Shown here: piece by piece, positions 30,707 through 39,824 of the stretch | How the letters are laid out: each line of letters opens with the position of its first letter | Numbering within the stretch: position 1 is the first letter of the stretch | Assembly: GCF_003096675.1 (NCBI RefSeq) | Contig: NZ_QEKW01000001.1 | Location: 930,001-994,000, forward strand | Origin: Actinomycetospora cinnamomea | GTDB lineage: Bacteria > Actinomycetota > Actinomycetes > Mycobacteriales > Pseudonocardiaceae | Reading direction: 5' to 3' | Length of the DNA stretch: 64,000 nt | Program-made: the position numbers and the translations under genes | The notes under the pieces: generated by a model | Seen by the model: the letters and a program-made list of their open reading frames with translations, nothing else | What the model was told of the DNA's origin: nothing | The model's database searches: none

Positions 30707-33573
30707 GCATCCTGCCCACCAGCCGGCGCGCCCGATCCGCCACCGGCGCCGGTGGGGCCGGTGGTCCCGCCCCGATGCGGCTCGCGCCCCGCGAGGGCGA
30801 GGTCATCGACCGGAAGCGCAGCGTGGAGTTCCGCTGGAACGGCACCCCCTACACCGGCCACCCCGGCGACACGATCGTCTCGGCGCTCGCCGCCGCCGGG
30901 GAGCGGGTGTTCTCGCGCAGCTACAAGTACCACCGGCCGCGGGGGGTGCTGACCGCGAGCTACCTCGACCCCGGCGCCATGGTGCAGGTCGGCGACGAGC
31001 CCAACGTGCGCGCCGCGCACCGGCTGGTCGCCGCCGGGATGGACGTGCGCTCGCAGAACACCTGGCCCTCGCTGCGCTACGACGTCAAGGCGGTCAACGG
31101 GCTCGTCGAACGCTTCCTGGCGACCGGCTTCTACTACAAGACCTTCATCAAGCCCGAGCCGCTGTGGCCGCTCTACGAGAAGGTGCTCCGCACGTTCGTG
31201 CACGCCGGGGAGATCCCGCCCGACAGCGCCCCGGGCTGCTACGACCAGCGCTACGCCCACCCCGACGTCGTCGTCGCGGGCGGCGGCCCCGCGGGCATGG
31301 CGGCCGCGGTGGCCGCCGCGCGGGCGGGAGCGACGGTGATGCTGGTCGAGGAGGAGCACCAGCTCGGCGGGCACCTGCGCTTCGGCGGGCCGGCCGAGCG
31401 GGCGCGGCTGCGCGAGCTGGCCGCCGCGGTCGCCGCCCAGCCCGGCATCGAGGTGCTCACCGACGCGGTGGTCGAGGCGCGCTACGACGACAACTGGATC
31501 CCGATCGTGGCGCGCAGCCTGCCCGGGATCGACGAGCGGCTGATCAAGGCCCGCGCCGGCACCCTGGTGGTCGCCCCGGGCCTCGTCGAACGGCCCTACG
31601 TCTTCGCCGGCAACGACCTGCCCGGGGTGATGCTGTCCACCGCCGCCCGCCGGCTGATCAACCTCTACGCGGTCAGGCCCGGCCACCGGGCGGTGGTGCT
31701 CACCGCCAACCCCGAGGGCGACGCCGCCGTGGCCGACCTCGAGTCCGCGGGGGTCGAGGTCGCCGCGGTGGTGGACGCCCGCCGCGGCGAGACCGTCACC
31801 GCCGCCCACGGCCGCCACGGGGTGCGGGCGGTCGAGCTCGGCGACGGGCGCCGCGTCGAGGCCGACCTGCTGGTCACCGCGGTCGGGTGGACCGCACCGA
31901 CCTCACTGCTCAACCAGTCCGGCGACCAGCCGGTCTACGACCCGCGCGCCGCGCGGTTCCGGCCCGACCCCGCCCGGATGCCCGACGACGTGCTCGCCGC
32001 CGGCGGCATCGCCGGCGACGGCGACCTCGACCAGCTCGTCGCCCACGCCGACGCCGTCGGCCGCGAGGCCGCCCGCCGTGCGGGTGCCGCGGGTGGCGCG
32101 GGTGCCGGCTCGGCGGTCGCGGTCCCCTCACTCGCCGTGGACGAGCACCCCGAGCTGTTCTCGGCCGGCACCGGCGGCTTCGTCGACCTGTCCGAGGACG
32201 TCTCGGCCAAGGACATCACCACTGCGGTCGCCGAGGGCTACGACTCGGTCGAGCTGGCCAAGCGCTACACCACCGCCACCATGGGCCCCACCCAGGGCAA
32301 GCTCGAGACCGTCAACACCGTCGCGATCCTCGCCGCCGCCACCGGCCGCAGCATCGCCGAGACCGGCACCACCACCTGGCGCCCCATGTACGCCCCGATC
32401 ACCCTCGGCGCGCTGGCCGGACGCCCCCACCAGCCCGTGCGGTACTCCCCGATGCAGCCCTGGCACGAACGCCACGGCGCGGTCCCGCTCGTCGCCGGGC
32501 AGTGGATCCGCCCCGAGCACTACGGCGACCCCGCCGCCGAGGTGACCGCCGTGCGCACCGGCGTGGGGATCATCGACGTCACCCCGATCGGCAAGCTCGA
32601 CCTGCAGGGCCCCGACGTGGCGAAGCTGCTCGAACTGCTCTACGTCAACAAGTGGCAGAAACTCGGCATCGGCCGGGTGCGCTACGGGGTCATGTGCGCC
32701 GAGGACGGCGTCGTGCTCGACGACGGCGTCACCGGGCGCCTCGGCGAGCAGCACTACCTCATGTCCACCACCTCCTCCGGGGCGGCGACGGTGTGGGAGT
32801 GGGTCGAGAACTGGCTGCAGACCGCGCACCCCGACTGGCGGGTGCACGTCACCCCGGTGACCACCGCCTACGCCAGCATCAACATCGCCGGCCCCCGCTC
32901 CCGTGACCTGCTCGCCCGCCTCACCACCGACGTCGACCTCTCCGCCGAGGCGTTCGGCTACATGAACGTGCGCACCGGCACCGTCGCCGGCATCGCCGAC
33001 TGCGTCCTCTGGCGCATCGGGTTCACCGGCGAGCTCTCCTACGAGATCCACGTCCCCGCCTCCTACGGCCTGCACGTGTGGCAGCGCCTCCTCGACGCCG
33101 GCGCGGACCTGGGCGTGCGGCCCTTCGGCGTCGAGGCCCAACGCGTCCTGCGCCTGGAGAAGGGCCACGCCATCGTCGGCCAGGACACCGACGGGCTCAC
33201 CCAGGCGTTCAGCGCCGGCGTCGACGAGCTCATCAAGCTCGACAAGCCCGACTTCCTCGGCAAGCCCGAGCTCGTCTGGCAACACCAGCGCGGCACCCAC
33301 CCCCGCCTGGTCGGCCTGCAGCCCCTCGACGGGTCGATCGTGCCGCCCGAGGCCAGCCAGATCCTCGACCGCGCGGGAGGGATCGCCGGGCGCGTGACGT
33401 CGAGCCGCATGTCCCCGACCCTCGGGCGCGCGATCGGGCTGGCCCAGCTCGACCCGGAGCTCGCCGTCGTCGGCACCCACGTCACGGTCCGGCTGCCCGA
33501 CGGCAGCGACGTCACCGCCGAGGTCACCGAGCGCGTCCACGTCGACCCCCAGGGGGAACGCCAGCGTGTCTGA
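30703..33573 (+). CDS. mgdC: N-methylglutamate dehydrogenase subunit C (sarcosine oxidase alpha-like)
   Basis: 956 residues, normal for SoxA. Order of parts: ferredoxin-like fold without Fe-S cysteines (about 35-130, VEFRWNGTPYTGHPGDTIV), a Rossmann NAD/FAD domain (VVVAGGGPAGMAAAVAAARAG near 188, then LVVAPGLVERPYVFAGND), a linker, and a C-terminal GcvT-like folate domain (about 590-950, with YMNVRTGTVAGIADC and FTGELSYEIHVP). The folate domain would take the C1 unit as methylene-tetrahydrofolate. ATGA overlap with mgdB, and an 8-bp overlap with mgdD. Confidence 0.83.
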   Translation: MSILPTSRRARSATGAGGAGGPAPMRLAPREGEVIDRKRSVEFRWNGTPYTGHPGDTIVSALAAAGERVFSRSYKYHRPRGVLTASYLDPGAMVQVGDEPNVRAAHRLVAAGMDVRSQNTWPSLRYDVKAVNGLVERFLATGFYYKTFIKPEPLWPLYEKVLRTFVHAGEIPPDSAPGCYDQRYAHPDVVVAGGGPAGMAAAVAAARAGATVMLVEEEHQLGGHLRFGGPAERARLRELAAAVAAQPGIEVLTDAVVEARYDDNWIPIVARSLPGIDERLIKARAGTLVVAPGLVERPYVFAGNDLPGVMLSTAARRLINLYAVRPGHRAVVLTANPEGDAAVADLESAGVEVAAVVDARRGETVTAAHGRHGVRAVELGDGRRVEADLLVTAVGWTAPTSLLNQSGDQPVYDPRAARFRPDPARMPDDVLAAGGIAGDGDLDQLVAHADAVGREAARRAGAAGGAGAGSAVAVPSLAVDEHPELFSAGTGGFVDLSEDVSAKDITTAVAEGYDSVELAKRYTTATMGPTQGKLETVNTVAILAAATGRSIAETGTTTWRPMYAPITLGALAGRPHQPVRYSPMQPWHERHGAVPLVAGQWIRPEHYGDPAAEVTAVRTGVGIIDVTPIGKLDLQGPDVAKLLELLYVNKWQKLGIGRVRYGVMCAEDGVVLDDGVTGRLGEQHYLMSTTSSGAATVWEWVENWLQTAHPDWRVHVTPVTTAYASINIAGPRSRDLLARLTTDVDLSAEAFGYMNVRTGTVAGIADCVLWRIGFTGELSYEIHVPASYGLHVWQRLLDAGADLGVRPFGVEAQRVLRLEKGHAIVGQDTDGLTQAFSAGVDELIKLDKPDFLGKPELVWQHQRGTHPRLVGLQPLDGSIVPPEASQILDRAGGIAGRVTSSRMSPTLGRAIGLAQLDPELAVVGTHVTVRLPDGSDVTAEVTERVHVDPQGERQRV

Positions 33574-34219
33574 GGAAACCGTCCCGCTCGCCCGCAGCCC
33601 GATCGCCACGGACCCGACGGTCGTCGTCGCCGGGTGGGAGGTCTGCGCCCGCGTGTCCACCGCACCGCTGACGCTCTCCGACGAGACCCCGCTGGCCAAG
33701 GTGCTCGTGCGCGCCCCGTTCGGCGGGGCCGCGCGGGACGCCCTGGGGGTGTCGTTCGGCCGCACCGCGCGTGTCGGCCTCGGGACGGCGGGCGAGGTCC
33801 TGCTCGTCGGCTCCGCGCCGGGCGAGTGGCTGGCGCTGGGCGCCCCCGGCACAGCGGCCGCGATCCGGGCGGCGCTCGAGGAGCGCCTCGCCGGCACCGG
33901 GGAGTTCGTCTCGGTCCTCGACCTCACCCACGGCCGGGCCCTCGTGCGCCTGCACGGCGCGGCCGCGCCGGTCGTGCTGGCCGGGGTCTGCGGGATCGAC
34001 CTCGCGGACCACGTCACCCCCGACGGGACGGCGCTGCGGACATCGGTCGCCGCGGTGGTGACCGACCTCGTGCGCGACGACGACGGCGGCGTCCGGTCCT
34101 ACCTGCTGCACTGCGAGCGCTCGTCGGGTCAGTACCTGGTCGACGCGCTGCGGGACGCCGGGTCGCCGTCGGGGCTCGAGGTCACCGGGTTCCGCGGGCT
34201 GGTCCCGTCGTCAGCGTGA
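33566..34219 (+). CDS. mgdD: N-methylglutamate dehydrogenase subunit D (sarcosine oxidase gamma-like)
   Basis: 217 residues from GTG 33566, inside the end of mgdC, with GGGGGAA upstream. The SoxG fold is seen in GTAGEVLLVGSAPGEWLALG, VSVLDLTHGRALVRLHG and CGIDLADHV. It closes the conserved soxBDAG order, which is also the mgdABCD order. Helps form the folate-binding face of the complex. A TetR gene converges 33 bp downstream. Confidence 0.78.
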   Translation: MSEETVPLARSPIATDPTVVVAGWEVCARVSTAPLTLSDETPLAKVLVRAPFGGAARDALGVSFGRTARVGLGTAGEVLLVGSAPGEWLALGAPGTAAAIRAALEERLAGTGEFVSVLDLTHGRALVRLHGAAAPVVLAGVCGIDLADHVTPDGTALRTSVAAVVTDLVRDDDGGVRSYLLHCERSSGQYLVDALRDAGSPSGLEVTGFRGLVPSSA

Positions 34220-34252
34220 CCCCTCAGCCGGACCGTCATCCTGACCGCGGCG

Positions 34253-34912
34253 TCACGGCTCGCGCGGCACGCCTCCGCAGGCGGCCCACACCATCGCGGC
34301 CGTGCGCCGGGCCCAGTCGCCGGTCATCGGTTCGCCGCGTACCGCGTGCGCGAGCCACGACCCAGTGAGCAGGTCCTCGGCCATCGCGTAGTCGGTCCGG
34401 CCGCGCAGCGCGCCGGCCTCGACCCCCGCCCGCAGGCACGCGCGGAAGCGCCGGTGCCGGGGCTCCACCACGTGGCGGCGGAACTGCTCGCGCACCCGCG
34501 GGTCGGTGCCGTCGAGCAGGGCCGTGGCCGCGAGCGCGGTGGCGTCCGACTCGACGACGAAGTCGCGGAACCGCGCGAGCTCGGCGACGAGGTCGGCGAA
34601 CGGGTCCCCGGTGGGCTCCGGCGGCACGTCGTGGCCGATCGTCCCGATCGCTGCGATCGCGAGCTCGGTGCGGCCCGCCCAGCGCCGGTAGACCGCGGCC
34701 CGCGTGGTGCCGGCCTCCTCGGCCACGGCCGCCACGGACAGCCCCTGCAGACCGGACGCCCGCAGGTGCCGCAGCGCCACCGCGAGCACCGTGCGGTCGA
34801 TCTGGGCGTTGCGCGGACGACCCGCGACCGTCACGGGCCCGTCGGCGGTCGCGACCCGCTGCGCCCGCGGCGCGCCCGGCCCGGAGGCGATCTCGTCGGC
34901 GGGGTGCACCAC
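34253..34912 (-). CDS. TetR-family transcriptional regulator
   Basis: About 219 residues. The TetR helix-turn-helix is at about 45-90: LAVALRHLRASGLQGLSVAA then EEAGTTRAAVYRRWAGRTEL. The C-terminal ligand domain has VREQFRRHVVEPRHRRFRACL. GTG 34912 or GTG 34909 is the likely start; the frame is open upstream but the extra residues look non-coding. Divergent from the hypothetical gene at 35171, with a 9-bp palindrome ACACGGTGT at 34944-34952 just upstream that could be its own operator. The ligand is unknown. Confidence 0.8.
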   Translation of the reverse strand: MVHPADEIASGPGAPRAQRVATADGPVTVAGRPRNAQIDRTVLAVALRHLRASGLQGLSVAAVAEEAGTTRAAVYRRWAGRTELAIAAIGTIGHDVPPEPTGDPFADLVAELARFRDFVVESDATALAATALLDGTDPRVREQFRRHVVEPRHRRFRACLRAGVEAGALRGRTDYAMAEDLLTGSWLAHAVRGEPMTGDWARRTAAMVWAACGGVPREP

Positions 34913-35027
34913 GGCAAGGTGTCCAGCGGGCGGGACGGGACAAACACGGTGTCTCACCGCGTGGTGCGGTGTCGTCACGCTCGCGGTACCCGGGAGTGCT
35001 CGCCCTGGTGGGCCGTCCGTGTGAAAA

Positions 35028-35044
35028 CCCGGCCGAAGGCCGGG
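35028..35044. other. Strong stem-loop between divergent genes
   Basis: CCCGGCC-GAA-GGCCGGG: a perfect 7-bp G+C stem with a GAA triloop. It lies in the 258-bp region between the TetR gene and the gene at 35171, 127 nt upstream of the latter. A plus-strand transcript would carry it in its leader; no U-run follows, so a simple terminator is not clear. Confidence 0.4.
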
Positions 35045-35110
35045 GGTCACCTCTCGTTTCGATACCGAGCGTGTTGCTCCCCGGTGGCGGACCGGCTACC
35101 GTCGCTGTGA

Positions 35111-35137
35111 TCCGATACACACCTGATCCGTATCGGA
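35111..35137. promoter_or_regulatory. 27-bp inverted repeat upstream of the gene at 35171
   Basis: Arms TCCGATAC and GTATCGGA are exact inverted repeats separated by 11 nt. A related half site, TTCGATACC, occurs near 35058. The repeat ends 33 nt before the GTG at 35171, so it probably is an operator in that promoter; the nearby TetR protein is the first candidate to bind it. Confidence 0.55.
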
Positions 35138-35170
35138 GCTGCGCCCAGGACCTCGCGAAAGGGGAGCCTC

Positions 35171-35512
35171 GTGATCACCAATCGCGACCTGGACCTCATC
35201 GCCCCCGGGGTGATCGCCACGCCTGCGTCCGACGCGCCGATCGAGTACGTGCTCGTCCGCGAGGAGCTCCCCGCCCCCGAGGGCTGGTCGCTGCAGTGCG
35301 TGCGCCGCGGACGGGTCGCCGCGGCGATCCCGCTCGCGCCGCGCGGTGCGGCGCCGCGGGTGCGCGCCGCGGTGGCCCAGGCCGTCGCCGTGCGGGTGCT
35401 CGCCGAGCGCGGGGTGTTCGTCAGCGGCTGGAACCAGCTCGACGACGGTCCGCCCGCGGCCGCGCGCTTCCTCGCCCGCTGCCCCCGCGGGGTCGACGCC
35501 CTGCCGGTCTGA
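35171..35512 (+). CDS. Hypothetical protein (113 aa)
   Basis: Starts [18 protein letters not shown] from GTG 35171 with a clear AAGGGGAG site. It is a soluble alpha/beta-like protein with an Ala/Arg-rich helix ([17 protein letters not shown]) and a C-terminal [10 protein letters not shown]. No domain recognised. Its promoter carries a long inverted repeat, so it appears to be individually controlled. Confidence 0.7.
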   Translation: MITNRDLDLIAPGVIATPASDAPIEYVLVREELPAPEGWSLQCVRRGRVAAAIPLAPRGAAPRVRAAVAQAVAVRVLAERGVFVSGWNQLDDGPPAAARFLARCPRGVDALPV

Positions 35513-35567
35513 GGGCACCCGAGCGGCCGGCTCCGTCGACCACGCCGACGCGTGCCAGGCTGATGCC

Positions 35568-36131
35568 GTGGGCGCGGAGGTGTGGGTCGTCGCCGGCGCG
35601 CCGGGGGCGGGCAAGAGCACCGTCGCCGACCGGCTGCTCGCCCTCCGGCGTCCCGTCCCGGCGTTGCTCGACAAGGACACGCTCTACGGCGGGTTCGTCG
35701 CGGCGACGCTCGCGGCCGCCGGGCGTCCCGACGGACAGCGCGAGGGACCCTGGTACGACGAGCACGTCAAGGTGCACGAGTACGCGGGGATGACGGCCGC
35801 CGCGCGCGAGATTCGCGAGCGCGGGTGCCCGGTGCTGCTCAGCGCGCCGTTCACCGGACAGATCCGCGACCCGGAGCGCTGGCGCGCGTGGGTCGACGAG
35901 CTCGGCGGGGAGCCGGTGCGCCTGGTGTGGGTCTCGTGCGATGCCGCGACGCTGCGGCGGCGACTCGAGGTCCGGGGGCGGGCGCGGGACGTCGGCAAGC
36001 TCGAGGACTTCGACGCGTTCGTGGCACGGATGCGCCCCGACGTCCCGCCGCCGGTGCCGCACCTCGTGGTGGACACCGCCTCGGGCACGATCGACGGCCA
36101 GCTCCGGCGCGCTCTGCGGCAGCAACGGTGA
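35568..36131 (+). CDS. P-loop AAA/kinase family protein (zeta-toxin/CPT-like)
   Basis: 187 residues from GTG 35568. Walker [10 protein letters not shown] is at about residue 10-18. [11 protein letters not shown] follows as the acceptor-binding segment, then [23 protein letters not shown] as the lid with Arg residues, as in small-molecule kinases (chloramphenicol phosphotransferase, zeta toxin, gluconate kinase-like). There is no antitoxin gene next to it. A small-molecule kinase of unknown substrate is the safest call. Confidence 0.72.
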   Translation: MGAEVWVVAGAPGAGKSTVADRLLALRRPVPALLDKDTLYGGFVAATLAAAGRPDGQREGPWYDEHVKVHEYAGMTAAAREIRERGCPVLLSAPFTGQIRDPERWRAWVDELGGEPVRLVWVSCDAATLRRRLEVRGRARDVGKLEDFDAFVARMRPDVPPPVPHLVVDTASGTIDGQLRRALRQQR

Positions 36132-36223
36132 GCGCGACGACGACGGCGGTGCTCGGTTGCGGCGGCGATCGATAAGCTCGAGTCCGCCTTGTGCTGCGAC
36201 TCATCACGCCGCACGATGAATCG

Positions 36224-37159
36224 GTGGAGCTGCGCCAGCTCGTCTCCCTCGACGCCGTGGTGCGGTACGGCGGGTTCAGCCGGGCCGCCGAGCACCTGGG
36301 CACCGCCCAGCCCGCGATCTCGGCCCAGGTCCGACGGCTGGAGGACGAGCTCGGCGTGCGCCTGCTCGCCCGCACGACGCGACGGGTCGGGCTCACCGAG
36401 GCGGGCGAGCTCTTCCTCGCCCGCGTGCGGCGGGTGCTCACCGAGCTCGAGACCGCCCGAGACGAGGCCGCCGACCTCGCCGGCGCGCTGCGGGGACAGG
36501 TGGTCCTGGGCGCGGCGCCGGTGCTCGGCGGGCTCGACCTCGCGGCGGCCCTGGCCGATTTCGCCGCCCGCCACCCGGGCGTGCTGCTGACCGTGCGCTC
36601 CGGGAGCGTTGCCGCCCTGCTGGCCGACCTCGCCGTCGGCGAGGTGGACCTCGTCCTGGGTCCCGTCCACGACGACCTCCCCCGCGGCCACACCACGACG
36701 CCGCTGCTCGAGGACGCGCTGGTGCTGCTGACGCCGCCGGGACACCGGCTCGGACGGTCGGCGCGCATCGACCTCGCCGACCTGCGCGACGAGGCGTTCG
36801 TGTGCCTGCCGCCCGACAGCGATCTGCGCCGCGCCCTCGACGCGGCGGCCGCCGACGCCGGCTTCCGCCCCGACGTGCCCTTCGAGGCGGCGACGCCCGA
36901 GGCCGTCCAGGCGTTCGTCGCGGCGGGCCTCGGCGTCGCCGTGCTCGCCGCGTCGACCGTCCGGCACCCCGGTCCGGCGGTCGGCCTCCACCGGGTCCGC
37001 CCCGCGCTGCACCACCCGCCCGTCGGCCTGGTCCACCGCGGCGAGCGGCACCTGTCGCCCGCCGCCCGGGCCCTGCACGCCCACCTCGAGCAGGCGCCGG
37101 AGGGCGGGGGCACCGGCGGCCGGCCGGACGGGGGAACGCGCCATCATCAGGGCCCATGA
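36224..37159 (+). CDS. LysR-family transcriptional regulator
   Basis: About 311 residues. The N-terminal HTH is VELRQLVSLDAVVRYGGFSR then AAEHLGTAQPAISAQVRRLE. The co-inducer domain runs from residue 90 to 290 (GQVVLGAAPVLGGLDLAAAL; GHTTTPLLEDALVLLTPPGH). GTG 36224 puts the HTH at the usual place; GTG 36191 would add 11 residues. Its TGA overlaps the ATG of the VOC gene downstream, so the pair is coupled; the VOC protein may act on the inducer. Confidence 0.85.
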   Translation: MELRQLVSLDAVVRYGGFSRAAEHLGTAQPAISAQVRRLEDELGVRLLARTTRRVGLTEAGELFLARVRRVLTELETARDEAADLAGALRGQVVLGAAPVLGGLDLAAALADFAARHPGVLLTVRSGSVAALLADLAVGEVDLVLGPVHDDLPRGHTTTPLLEDALVLLTPPGHRLGRSARIDLADLRDEAFVCLPPDSDLRRALDAAAADAGFRPDVPFEAATPEAVQAFVAAGLGVAVLAASTVRHPGPAVGLHRVRPALHHPPVGLVHRGERHLSPAARALHAHLEQAPEGGGTGGRPDGGTRHHQGP

Positions 37160-37515
37160 GCAGCTCTCGTCCCCTCGCCGTGGCCGTCGACGCGCGCGAC
37201 CCGGAGGCGCTGGCCGCCTTCTGGTGCGCGGTGCTCGACACGTCGGTGGTGCAGCGGTGGACCGACGCCCACGGCACCGACTACATCGGCGTCGGGCTGG
37301 TCGGGGACGTCGTGCTGCTGTTCCAGGCCGTGGCCGACCCGACGCCGGGCAAGAACCGCGTGCACCTCGACGTCGCGGCCACGGACGACCAGCGGGCCGA
37401 GGTCGAGCGCCTCGTCGGACTCGGTGCGCGCGTGCTCGACGAGGCGCCCGATCACCCCTGGGTCGTGCTCGCCGACCCGGAGGACAACGAGTTCTGCGTG
37501 CTGGCGCCGCGGTGA
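37156..37515 (+). CDS. VOC (glyoxalase-like) family protein
   Basis: 119 residues of the short actinobacterial glyoxalase-like type: AVDARDPEALAAFWCAVLD at the start, GKNRVHLDVAATD in the middle and DPEDNEFCVLAPR at the end. The conserved metal His of true glyoxalase I is not evident at the N-terminus, as is usual for this branch. ATG 37156 overlaps the LysR stop. Confidence 0.8.
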   Translation: MSSSRPLAVAVDARDPEALAAFWCAVLDTSVVQRWTDAHGTDYIGVGLVGDVVLLFQAVADPTPGKNRVHLDVAATDDQRAEVERLVGLGARVLDEAPDHPWVVLADPEDNEFCVLAPR

Positions 37516-37527
37516 CCCTCCGCCGAC

Positions 37528-38577
37528 CTACGGGTCGACCGCGTCGTCCGCCTTCGCCGCGCCGCGGATGCCCATCGGCTGCGGCTCGCCCCTGGTCGTG
37601 TCCCGCTCGGTCTGGTACTCGGCCTCGGAGTTGATCTCCGCCCCCAGCAGCACGATGTAGCTCGTGAGGTAGAGCCACAGCAGGAACACCACGATGCCGG
37701 CGAGGGCGCCGTAGGTCTTGTTGTAGCTGCCGAAGTTGTCGACGTAGAAGCTGAAGGCGATGCTGCCGACGATCCAGAGCACCGTCGCGAGGAACGACCC
37801 CGGCGTCACCCAGCGGAAGCGGGGCGCGTCGCGGTCGGGCGCGACGCGGTAGACGACCGCCAGACCCAGGACGACGAGCCCGACCAGCAGCACCCACCGC
37901 ACGACCTGCCCGAGGACGCGCCCGGTCGTCCCGAGCGCGTCGAGCACGACCGGCGCGACGGCGACGAGGACGATCGACACGACGACGAAGACGACCGCCC
38001 CGGCGGTGAGCAGGAGCGCGATCGCGCGCAGCTTCACCGCGCCGCGGCTCTCGGTCTCGTCGTAGGCGATGTTGATGGCCGCCATGAGGTTCTGGGTGCC
38101 GCTCGAGGCGCTGAACAGTGCGGCCAGCACCGAGATGACCAGTCCGGTGGTGAGGCTGCCGGTACCCGCGCCGACGACCGCGCCGATCTGGTCGGCCACG
38201 AGTTGCTGCGCGCTCTCCGGCAGCGCCTCGCTCAGGCCCTCGATCGTCGCCGCGACCTGGGCGGGGTCGGCCACGAGCCCGTAGAGCGACACGAGCGCGA
38301 TGAGCGCCGGAATGATCGCCAGGAACCCGAAGAACGCCACGCCGCCGGCGAGCATGCTGACGTTGTCGGCGCTGCTCTCCTTGAACGCGCGGCGCACGAT
38401 CTGCCACCACCCGCGGGCCGGCACCTGCGCCGGGGTCCCGGCGCGCGCGCCCGGGACACCGGTGCCCTGGCCGGCCAGCGGGTCGGACCGCCGTCGCGGC
38501 GGGGCGTCCGCGTCGCGGCCCTGCACGACGGAACGGACGACGAGCAGGGCGGAGAGCAGTCGGACGACGACACCCAC
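37528..38577 (-). CDS. YihY/BrkB-family integral membrane protein
   Basis: 349 residues with at least six membrane segments: MLAGGVAFFGFLAIIPALIA with the family start DNVSMLAGGVAFFG, then segments near 150, 190, 225, 260 and 300. The family was once called ribonuclease BN; its function is unclear and may be lipid or solute transport. The N-terminal 60 and C-terminal 35 residues are hydrophilic. GTG 38577 with GAGGAGA upstream. Confidence 0.85.
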   Translation of the reverse strand: MGVVVRLLSALLVVRSVVQGRDADAPPRRRSDPLAGQGTGVPGARAGTPAQVPARGWWQIVRRAFKESSADNVSMLAGGVAFFGFLAIIPALIALVSLYGLVADPAQVAATIEGLSEALPESAQQLVADQIGAVVGAGTGSLTTGLVISVLAALFSASSGTQNLMAAINIAYDETESRGAVKLRAIALLLTAGAVVFVVVSIVLVAVAPVVLDALGTTGRVLGQVVRWVLLVGLVVLGLAVVYRVAPDRDAPRFRWVTPGSFLATVLWIVGSIAFSFYVDNFGSYNKTYGALAGIVVFLLWLYLTSYIVLLGAEINSEAEYQTERDTTRGEPQPMGIRGAAKADDAVDP

Positions 38578-38745
38578 GATCGGTCTCCTCGGGTCGGCTG
38601 CCGGCGCTGGTACCCGATGCGTGCCCTCCCCATCACCGCCTCGGAGGCCGAGTCCCCGCAGCCGCGGGCGGCGACCGCGTGCGGGTCGGGCGCGAGTGCG
38701 GCCGGGCCGAGGCCCCCGCCCGCCCTCTCGACCCCGGTCCGGCCG

Positions 38746-38907
38746 TCAGTCGGGCACCAGCTCGATCCACCCGCGCACCACGTCCGGGGTCACCTGGCCG
38801 ACGAGGTCGGGGTGAGCGCTCCGCACGTGGGAGAGGACCTGGTCGACGACCTGTCCCTCGGCCGCGCCCCGCGCCTCGAACCCGCACTCGCACGTCACCT
38901 GGTTCAT
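38746..38907 (-). CDS. DUF1059 small protein
   Basis: 53 residues: MNQVTCECGFEARG, then VVDQVLSHVRSAHPDLVGQV. Two Cys and a His in CECGF and HVRSAH suggest metal binding, as in the DUF1059 family of short actinobacterial proteins. ATG 38907 has GGGGAG upstream. Function unknown. Confidence 0.75.
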   Translation of the reverse strand: MNQVTCECGFEARGAAEGQVVDQVLSHVRSAHPDLVGQVTPDVVRGWIELVPD

Positions 38908-39059
38908 CGCCCTGCTCCCCTCGTCCGGTGCTCCGCCACCGAGCAGCCTCCCGGGACGGCGTTGCCGGAACCTTGTCGTCGGACGGTCGTCACGACGGTC
39001 CTCGGCCGCGGCCGGCCGCACTAGACTCCGGGCCGTCCACGCGGCACGGGGGAACTGTC

Positions 39060-39821
39060 ATGGCGGAGACCGACGGCCCTCCCCCGGTGCGGGTCCAGCT
39101 GCACGGCCGGTTCGCCCTCGCGGTGGAGGGACGGGGCGTCGAGCACCTGCTGCCCGGGCGTCGCGCCCGTCTCCTCGTCGCGGTGCTCGCGCTCTCGCAG
39201 CGCTGCGCGGTCGAGCGGTCGACCCTGATCGACGTGCTGTGGAGCCCCGCCCGCCCCGGCGAGGGCGCGTCCGGGACGTTCTCGGCGCTGCTGTCGAAGG
39301 TGCGCACGGTGCTGGCACCGGCCGAGATCCGCGGTCGGCGCAGCCTGCAGCTCGTCCTGCCGCCCGGGTCGATCGTCGACGCCGTCGTGGCGGCGGGCGC
39401 GTTGCACGCCGCCGAGTCGGCCGCGGCGCACGCCGACTGGCCGCGTGCATGGACCGACGCCCTCACCGCGCTCTTCGTGACCCAGCGCGGGCTCCTCGGC
39501 GACTTCGACGACCCGTGGAGCGAGGAGCGGCGCCAGGAGGCGGCGCACCAGCACCGCCGGGTCCTCGCGTGCTACGGCGAGGCGTGCCTGCACCTCGGAC
39601 CCGGGGAGCTCGCCGGCGCCGAGCGCAGCGCCCGCGCCCTGGTCGCACTCGATCCCCTGTCCGAGACGGGCTACCGGCTGCTCATGCGGGCCCACCTCGC
39701 GCAGGACGACCGGGCTGCCGCCCTGGCGGTCTACGAGCAGATGCGCCGGGCGCTGCGCGAGCAGCTCGGCGTCCTGCCCAGCCCGACGACCCAGGAGCTC
39801 CACGCGGAGCTCCTGGGGTGA
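39060..39821 (+). CDS. BTAD-domain regulator (SARP/AfsR-type)
   Basis: 253 residues. An OmpR-like winged-helix domain occupies about 10-100 (VRVQLHGRFALAVEGRGVEH, LIDVLWSPARPGEGASG). The bacterial transcriptional activator domain follows at about 105-250, ending with AALAVYEQMRRALREQLGVL, the usual BTAD closing helix. Stand-alone proteins of this size activate secondary-metabolite or stress genes, but no biosynthetic cluster lies here. ATG 39060 follows GGGGGAA. Convergent with the hydrolase gene. Confidence 0.85.
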   Translation: MAETDGPPPVRVQLHGRFALAVEGRGVEHLLPGRRARLLVAVLALSQRCAVERSTLIDVLWSPARPGEGASGTFSALLSKVRTVLAPAEIRGRRSLQLVLPPGSIVDAVVAAGALHAAESAAAHADWPRAWTDALTALFVTQRGLLGDFDDPWSEERRQEAAHQHRRVLACYGEACLHLGPGELAGAERSARALVALDPLSETGYRLLMRAHLAQDDRAAALAVYEQMRRALREQLGVLPSPTTQELHAELLG

Positions 39822-39824
39822 CGA

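Noticed and set aside
29057-34219. Sarcosine oxidase operon
   Set aside because: Gene order is the same, but glyA, purU or other one-carbon genes typical of sarcosine loci are absent and gmaS is 32 bp upstream; kept as an alternative only.
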